Assembly (NCBI GenBank): GCA_011525185.1
Contig: WTIQ01000025.1
Coordinates: 1-9,335 of the forward strand
Reading direction: 5' to 3'
Origin: Paracoccaceae bacterium
GTDB taxonomy: Bacteria > Pseudomonadota > Alphaproteobacteria > Rhodobacterales > Rhodobacteraceae
Length of the DNA stretch: 9,335 bases
Shown piece by piece: positions 5,982 through 9,335 of the stretch. Made by a program: the position numbers and the translations under genes. Under the pieces are notes generated by a model that saw nothing but the letters and a program-made list of their open reading frames with translations, did no database searches and was not told where the DNA came from. Numbering within the stretch: position 1 is the first letter of the stretch; the number at the start of each line of letters is the position of its first letter.

Positions 5982-7153
5982 TGAGACGCCGCGCCTCATA
6001 TGATGGGATTGCAATTGTGGCTCCCCACAGCACCCCCTATCAGCGATATTCGATCGAGACCGCCCATTGGTGGATCGCCAAAGCCCTGCGCGGCTCTCTC
6101 AACTCAGCCGGTCTTACACCACGTGACATTGACGGGTTCACCGTCTCCTCCTTTACACTCTTTCCCGATACGGCCGTTGGATTAACCCAACATTTGGGGT
6201 TGTGTCCGAGTTGGCTCGATCATATTCCCATGGGTGGGGCAAGTGGTGTCGTAGCGCTGCGCCGAGCGGCGCGGGCCGTTCAGGCGGGGGACGCCAATAT
6301 TGTGGCCTGTGTCGCTGGGGATACCAACCATATTGACAGCTTCCGCATGATGCTATCGAGCTTTTCACGCTTTGCCTCGGATGCCTCTTATCCCTACGGC
6401 TACGGTGGACCTAACGCCAATTTCGCGCTTTTGACAGATCGTTACATGCAAGAGTATGGCGCAACTCGCGAAGACTTTGGACGCATCTGCGTCGCGCAGC
6501 GAGAGAACGCCCTGAAAAACCCCCGCGCGGTGATGAAAAAACCGCTCAGCCTCTCGCAATATCTGGAAGCCCGTCCCATTGCGGATCCGATTGCGCTCTT
6601 TGACTGTGTGATGCCCTGTGCAGGGAGCGAGTGCTTTCTTGTCATGCACCAAGAAGAGGCCGAACGGCGCGGCTTGCCCTTTGTAACGCTCGCAGGCGCG
6701 ATTGAACGTCATAATGCCCATCCCCAAGACCCCATCCAACTTAGGGGCGGCTGGACGATGGATATTGATGAGCTTTGGAACATGGCAAAGAGCAGCCCCG
6801 ATGCCATGGATCTTGTACAAACCTACGACGATTATCCCGTCATCTCTGCGATGCAAATCGAAGATCTCGGATTTTGTGCAAAAGGGGAGGCAGCCAGTTT
6901 TTTGCGCGACAAGGATATGACCATCACAGGTGATTTCCCACACAACACATCAGGCGGTCAGCTTTCAGCAGGTCAGGCCGGTGCGGCAGGTGGCTTTATC
7001 GGTCTCGTAGAAGCCATTCGTCAATTACTAGGAAGTGCAGGCGGCACCCAAGTCAAAGGCGCGACACAAGCCCTTGTCTCTGGCTTTGGCATGATAAACT
7101 ATGATCGGGGCGTCTGTTCGAGTGCAGCGGTTTTAAAGGCGATCACCATATGA
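5981..7153 (+). CDS. Thiolase-like protein (SCP-x/Ltp family), probable CoA-dependent aldolase subunit
   Basis: This 390-aa protein has the thiolase fold by length and pattern (N-terminal IVAPHSTPYQRYS, a central GDTNHIDSF region, NTSGGQLSAGQAGAAGG near the end) but lacks the catalytic triad of thiolases. Where CxSG carries the nucleophile the sequence is GGASG (residues 85-89), so Gly86 replaces Cys. Where GHPxGxxG carries the His it reads GQAGAAG (331-337). The C-terminal CxG is replaced by SGFGMINYDRG, leaving Y374 nearby. Loss of these residues with a DUF35 gene directly after it is the arrangement of Ltp2-ChsH2, which performs retro-aldol cleavage of tertiary beta-hydroxyacyl-CoAs. Here the product pair would be isatin and acetyl-CoA, by inference. 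The start ATG overlaps the intact ligase stop by one base behind a closely spaced AGGTGG (5971-5976); the end overlaps the next gene by ATGA. Confidence 0.88.
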   Translation: MRRRASYDGIAIVAPHSTPYQRYSIETAHWWIAKALRGSLNSAGLTPRDIDGFTVSSFTLFPDTAVGLTQHLGLCPSWLDHIPMGGASGVVALRRAARAVQAGDANIVACVAGDTNHIDSFRMMLSSFSRFASDASYPYGYGGPNANFALLTDRYMQEYGATREDFGRICVAQRENALKNPRAVMKKPLSLSQYLEARPIADPIALFDCVMPCAGSECFLVMHQEEAERRGLPFVTLAGAIERHNAHPQDPIQLRGGWTMDIDELWNMAKSSPDAMDLVQTYDDYPVISAMQIEDLGFCAKGEAASFLRDKDMTITGDFPHNTSGGQLSAGQAGAAGGFIGLVEAIRQLLGSAGGTQVKGATQALVSGFGMINYDRGVCSSAAVLKAITI

Positions 7154-8406
7154 CAACACCTCTAAGCCCGCCCCCCAAAAAAGATCCACAAAAGCGCACA
7201 CTCTCTCCCACACGCCCGCCAGAAGCACGCAGCCGCGCGTTTCTTGGGCTAAGCGCTGCCGCCGCAGAGGGACGCTTTGCGCTTCAAAAATGCAGCGAAT
7301 GCGCGACATTTCAGTATCCCCCGCGCGATGCCTGTGGCTCTTGCCTCTCCACGGATCTAAAGTGGACGGATTGCGCCCCAGAGGGGACGATCCTTGCTCA
7401 AACAACGGTGCGCACCTCCACCAAATTGTTTTTCCGCGAACGCGCACCTTGGCGAACAGGGACCGTTCAACTGGATGCAGGGCCCGTCATCATCTGTCAT
7501 GTACATGGCGATTGCGAGCGCAATGGACGGGTGAAACTGATCAACAGATTGGACCGCTCAGGCCAAGCCGTCTTGCTCGCCCTTCCCGACAAAAGGAGCC
7601 TCAATATGGAAGACGATCCGCAATTGCGCGAAATGACCAGCGACCCAAAGCACCGACGCGCGCTCATCACAGATGGACGTCAAGACAATGCGCCTGCTTT
7701 GGCCAAAGCGCTCTTGGAGGCAGGAGCGTCGATTGTTTTTGTCGGTGAAAGCGAAACATGGCGTCCCTACCCGACGCGCGCTCCGCTCTTAGAGATGAAC
7801 GAAATTGAGCTGCTCCCCCTTGATGTGACCGATTCCCAGTCAGTCCTAAAACAAACGGGGGAAATTGGGGGGAAAACCGATATTTTGATCAACAATGCCC
7901 GCTTTTTGCGCGCAGGCGGAGCTTTGGCCCGTGGCGATACGGGCTTTGCAAAGGACGAGATGGAGGTCAATTACTTTGGCCTCATGCGCCTGGCGCAGGC
8001 CTTTGGCCCTGCTATGTGTGCACGCACAGCAGATGGGGTGAATTCAGCAGTAGCTTGGGTCAATATCCTTTCGGTTCATGCGCTCTCAAATCTACCAGAA
8101 TTTGGCTGTTTCTCGGCCTCCCACGCCGCCGCCCGTTCGCTCAGCCAATCGCTTAGGGCCGATTTTCGCGGTGCTGGTCTTCGCGTGATGAACCTCTATG
8201 TGGGACCGACAGAGGATGACTGGCACCAACCTGTTCCCCCACCCAAAGTCATGCCCGCCGCTCTTGCGCGCAGTATGATCCAAGGGCTGCAACACGGCCT
8301 TGAAGAAACCTATTGCGGTGATGTTGCAAAAGACCTTTATGAACGCTTTTTAGATCATCCAAATGTTCTGGAGCGGGAGATGACCCTCGCAGGAGATGGC
8401 GCATGA
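7150..8406 (+). CDS. DUF35 zinc-ribbon/OB-fold protein fused to a degenerate SDR domain
   Basis: This 418-aa protein has two parts. Residues about 30-150 form a DUF35 unit: a helix, a rubredoxin-like zinc ribbon with C48-x2-C51 and C62-x2-C65, then an OB-fold (GTILAQTTVRT to GRVKLINRL). DUF35 proteins partner thiolase-like enzymes and help hold the acyl-CoA. Residues about 168-400 follow the short-chain dehydrogenase pattern, but the active site is lost. The nucleotide loop TGxxxGIG reads TDGRQDNA, NNAG reads NNAR (248-251), and the YxxxK motif reads F321-SAS-H325 at exactly the normal 12-residue spacing after S308. It is therefore probably a non-catalytic pseudoenzyme domain, perhaps structural. 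AAAGG lies 10 nt before the start. Most DUF35 proteins are only 130-150 aa. Both overlaps with its neighbours are ATGA. Confidence 0.9.
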   Translation: MTTPLSPPPKKDPQKRTLSPTRPPEARSRAFLGLSAAAAEGRFALQKCSECATFQYPPRDACGSCLSTDLKWTDCAPEGTILAQTTVRTSTKLFFRERAPWRTGTVQLDAGPVIICHVHGDCERNGRVKLINRLDRSGQAVLLALPDKRSLNMEDDPQLREMTSDPKHRRALITDGRQDNAPALAKALLEAGASIVFVGESETWRPYPTRAPLLEMNEIELLPLDVTDSQSVLKQTGEIGGKTDILINNARFLRAGGALARGDTGFAKDEMEVNYFGLMRLAQAFGPAMCARTADGVNSAVAWVNILSVHALSNLPEFGCFSASHAAARSLSQSLRADFRGAGLRVMNLYVGPTEDDWHQPVPPPKVMPAALARSMIQGLQHGLEETYCGDVAKDLYERFLDHPNVLEREMTLAGDGA

Positions 8407-9197
8407 GCCTTTTAAACGATCTTGCAACGCAACTCGCAAGTGGCGAGGTCCAAGTGGTGGACCTCACACATACGCTTGACCCTGATTTCCCCGTCATCAT
8501 TCTGCCGCCCGAATTTGGCCAATGCGCCCGCTTTCGCATGGAAGAAATTAGCGCCTATGACCATCGCGGTCCGGCATGGAAGTGGCACAATCTAACGCTC
8601 TCTGAACATACAGGCACGCATTTTGATGCGCCGGCGCATTGGATTTCAGGCCGCGACTTGCCCAATAATTCAGTCGATGAAATTGACCCCTCTCAATTTG
8701 TCGGCCCCGTGGTGGTAATCGATTGCTCCAAAGGCGCGGCACAGGACGAGGATTATGAATTGACCCCAGAGTTCATCACGGCTTGGGAAGGTGAGCACGG
8801 GCGCATTCCAGAGGATGCTTGGGTGCTCATGCGCACGGATTGGTCAAAAAAATCTGGTGCAGAGTATCTTAACATGCGCGAAGATGGCGCCCATTCACCT
8901 GGCCCCACGCCAGAGGGCATTCTCTTTTTAATCAATGCGCGCAAAATTCGCGGCTTTGGCACAGAAACCGTGGGCACAGATGCCGGGCAAGGGAGTCATT
9001 ATTCGCCACCCTATCCTGCACATTTTTACCTCCATGGCGCAGGAAAGTTTGGTCTTCAATGCCTTGCCAATCTTGACCAGCTCCCGCCAACTGGTGCCAT
9101 TTTGATGGCGGCACCGCTCAAAATAAAAAATGGAACAGGCAGCCCCTTGCGCGTCATGGCATTGGTTCCCGCGCCAGAAACAAGGACGACGAGATGA
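8403..9197 (+). CDS. Cyclase-family metal-dependent hydrolase, probable isatin hydrolase
   Basis: This 264-aa protein belongs to the cyclase/kynurenine formamidase family (PF04199). The metal-binding signature H69-TGT-H73-F-D75-AP-A-H79 is intact. By analogy with KynB, H69, H73 and D75 would hold Mn or Zn, and H79 would help catalysis. The flanking YDHRGPAWKWHN, GTDAGQGS, PAHFYLHG and NLDQLPPTGA blocks and a length clearly above typical KynB are, from memory, those of isatin hydrolases (Labrenzia, Ralstonia), which open the isatin lactam to isatinate. The neighbouring aldolase-like genes would supply isatin. Kynurenine formamidase is the alternative, but no other tryptophan-to-kynurenine gene is present in the window. 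AGGAG (8391-8395) lies 7 nt before the start; the start overlaps the upstream gene by ATGA and the end overlaps the next gene in the same way. No signal peptide is seen, so it is cytoplasmic. Confidence 0.92.
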   Translation: MSLLNDLATQLASGEVQVVDLTHTLDPDFPVIILPPEFGQCARFRMEEISAYDHRGPAWKWHNLTLSEHTGTHFDAPAHWISGRDLPNNSVDEIDPSQFVGPVVVIDCSKGAAQDEDYELTPEFITAWEGEHGRIPEDAWVLMRTDWSKKSGAEYLNMREDGAHSPGPTPEGILFLINARKIRGFGTETVGTDAGQGSHYSPPYPAHFYLHGAGKFGLQCLANLDQLPPTGAILMAAPLKIKNGTGSPLRVMALVPAPETRTTR

Positions 9198-9335
9198 CAG
9201 CCTACACAGCCCTGATCACAGGCGGCAACAAAGGCATTGGCGCAGACCTGACTCAGCAGCTCTTGGCGCAGGGGTATCGAGTGATCTCCCTTGCGCGAGG
9301 ATGCTCAGAGACATCACACCCAGAACTTATTGATA
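9194..9335 (+). CDS. Short-chain dehydrogenase/reductase, N-terminal part, cut by the window end
   Basis: The 47 visible codons show a normal Rossmann start: ALITGGNKGIG (residues 6-16, the TGxxxGIG loop) then a helix and QGYRVISLARG, where the Arg after the second strand often favours NADP(H). AAGGA (9182-9186) lies 7 nt upstream, and ATGA overlaps the hydrolase stop. Unlike the SDR-like domain of the preceding fusion protein, its cofactor loop is intact; its catalytic residues lie outside the window. Auxin loci commonly carry an SDR (IacE is one), but its step here is unknown. Confidence 0.88.
   Translation, partial: MTAYTALITGGNKGIGADLTQQLLAQGYRVISLARGCSETSHPELID

Noticed and set aside
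6365..6943. Minus-strand frame of 192 codons
   Set aside because: Antisense to the thiolase-like gene, with no recognisable domain and no ribosome-binding site that I find.
5981..7153. Ordinary beta-ketothiolase completing beta-oxidation
   Set aside because: The Cys, His and Cys catalytic residues are all replaced, so a classical thiolase reaction is unlikely.
7150..8406. Two separate genes (DUF35 and SDR) merged by a sequence error
   Set aside because: The frame is continuous through the linker at residues 150-168 with no stop or ribosome-binding site before the SDR-like part, and the degenerate SDR motifs lie well inside the frame, so a real fusion is simpler.

Overview
The window carries most of one catabolic operon, probably from an alphaproteobacterium of the Rhodobacterales (roseobacter) type. 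The lineage is inferred from general protein character, mixed codon use with moderate GC, and the look of the truncated gene at the left edge. No rRNA or other marker gene is present to fix it.

Layout. Positions 1-441 (minus strand) hold the N-terminal part of an unrecognised acidic, Asn/Asp-rich protein that leaves the window and has an apparent frameshift at its sixth codon. Positions 442-1015 have no gene I can defend, only a dyad repeat and the terminator of the next gene. Positions 1016-1474 (minus) encode a MarR-type repressor. Between it and the first catabolic gene lie two overlapping, oppositely directed promoters that share an 18-bp perfect palindrome, the likely MarR operator. From 1571 to the right edge, genes on the plus strand run with 4-bp, 1-bp or 12-nt junctions: PDR/VanB-type reductase, Rieske oxygenase alpha and beta subunits, AMP-binding acyl-CoA ligase (broken by an in-frame TAG), thiolase-like protein lacking thiolase catalytic residues, DUF35 zinc-ribbon/OB-fold protein fused to a degenerate SDR domain, cyclase-family metal hydrolase resembling isatin hydrolase, and a canonical SDR cut by the window end.

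How they may work together (inference). The set fits indole-3-acetate (auxin) breakdown of the iad type known from Variovorax and Bradyrhizobium. The three-part Rieske oxygenase would make dioxindole-3-acetate, and the ligase would form its CoA thioester, a tertiary beta-hydroxyacyl-CoA. The thiolase-like/DUF35 pair would cleave that by a retro-aldol reaction to isatin plus acetyl-CoA, as the Ltp2-ChsH2 steroid side-chain aldolase does with tertiary beta-hydroxyacyl-CoAs. The cyclase-family hydrolase would open isatin to isatinate on the way to anthranilate. MarR control also matches auxin-degradation loci.

The points most worth attention are the aldolase-like pair with its pseudo-SDR fusion, the shared operator inside two interleaved promoters, and the amber codon that removes the catalytic C-terminal domain of the ligase and breaks translational coupling to the thiolase-like gene.
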